This document shows, piece after piece, positions 4,890-5,051 of a stretch of 5,051 nucleotides of DNA. Each line of letters opens with the position of its first letter. Positions within the stretch are counted from its first letter, which is position 1. The position numbers were made by a program, and so were the translations under genes. The stretch is from Candidatus Ventricola intestinavium (GTDB taxonomy: Bacteria > Bacillota > Clostridia > Christensenellales > Aristaeellaceae): assembly GCA_018715105.1 (NCBI GenBank), contig DVMG01000280.1, positions 1 through 5,051 of the forward strand, in the 5' to 3' direction. The notes below the pieces were generated by a model that ran no database searches, had not been told where the DNA came from, and saw nothing but the letters and a program-made list of their open reading frames with translations.

Positions 4890-5051
4890 ATGCAAGAGAA
4901 CGAGCACACGCCGCTGACTAATCAAACACTTCAACATCAGGTGGAGGAACTGCGGGAGCGCGCGTCCAAAGATGCGCTGTCCGGCCTCTTAAACCGGACT
5001 ACGGCTGAGCAGTATATTCGGGATCGGCTGGAAAGCATGGGCGCGGAGGAC
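4890..5051 (+). CDS. GGDEF-domain protein, putative diguanylate cyclase (5' part)
   Basis: The first 54 codons are present and the frame is open to the window edge. After a polar start and a short helix (about residues 12-26, QHQVEELRERASK-like), residues 28-36 read DALSGLLNR. This matches the D-x-L-T/S-G-L-x-N-R signature that opens GGDEF domains, followed by a helix with the typical AEQYIRDRL pattern. GGDEF proteins make the second messenger c-di-GMP from two GTP. The catalytic GGDEF motif itself lies beyond the window, so activity cannot be judged. The domain starts almost at the N-terminus, with no membrane segment or sensory domain before it, so any sensor must be C-terminal or the protein is a stand-alone or tandem-domain form. 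It has its own probable promoter and is separated from rny by a terminator. Confidence 0.8.
   Translation, partial: MQENEHTPLTNQTLQHQVEELRERASKDALSGLLNRTTAEQYIRDRLESMGAED

Noticed and set aside
4180..4917. 245-codon frame running from inside rny across the gap
   Set aside because: Out-of-frame shadow of the rny 3' end, rich in Arg and Ser, crossing a terminator and a promoter.

Overview
This window looks like chromosomal DNA from a fairly GC-rich member of the Bacillota, most likely class Clostridia. The evidence is RNase Y (the Gram-positive-type endoribonuclease) with its N-terminal membrane anchor, strong AAGGAGG-type ribosome binding sites, a TTG start, sigma-A-type promoters close to consensus, and Rho-independent terminators after the genes. 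All genes read on the + strand. They appear to be separate transcription units rather than one operon: each complete gene has its own recognisable promoter and terminator. I see no mobile element, CRISPR array, tRNA or rRNA.

Layout. Positions 1-104 hold the last 33 codons of an unrecognised gene, followed by a hairpin terminator (176-214). Positions 105-419 are non-coding and carry that terminator, a second perfect hairpin (250-274), a small dyad (275-285) and an extended -10 promoter (313-341). Positions 420-2498 encode a 692-residue EF-G-like translational GTPase of the EF-G2/FusA2 type with altered G motifs, closed by a strong terminator (2517-2547). A 423-base gap follows. It has a near-consensus promoter (2608-2636) and a long leader (about 2643-2921) full of hairpins, including a long-range closing stem ending in six T residues. 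Positions 2922-4517 encode RNase Y (rny, 531 aa, TTG start), followed by a terminator (4522-4550). A second 372-base gap (4518-4889) contains GC-rich inverted repeats and a promoter near 4803. A GGDEF-domain protein (putative diguanylate cyclase) begins at 4890 and runs off the window.

Functionally the genes form a loose housekeeping neighbourhood: a ribosome-associated GTPase paralogue, the membrane-bound endonuclease that starts bulk mRNA decay, and a probable c-di-GMP signalling enzyme. Nothing shows that they act in one pathway. The most interesting part is the roughly 210-nt structured region between the rny promoter and the rny start. It could be an unassigned cis-regulatory leader or a short non-coding RNA that ends at its own U-tract. 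I do not recognise it as a known riboswitch class, and the fold was worked out only by eye.
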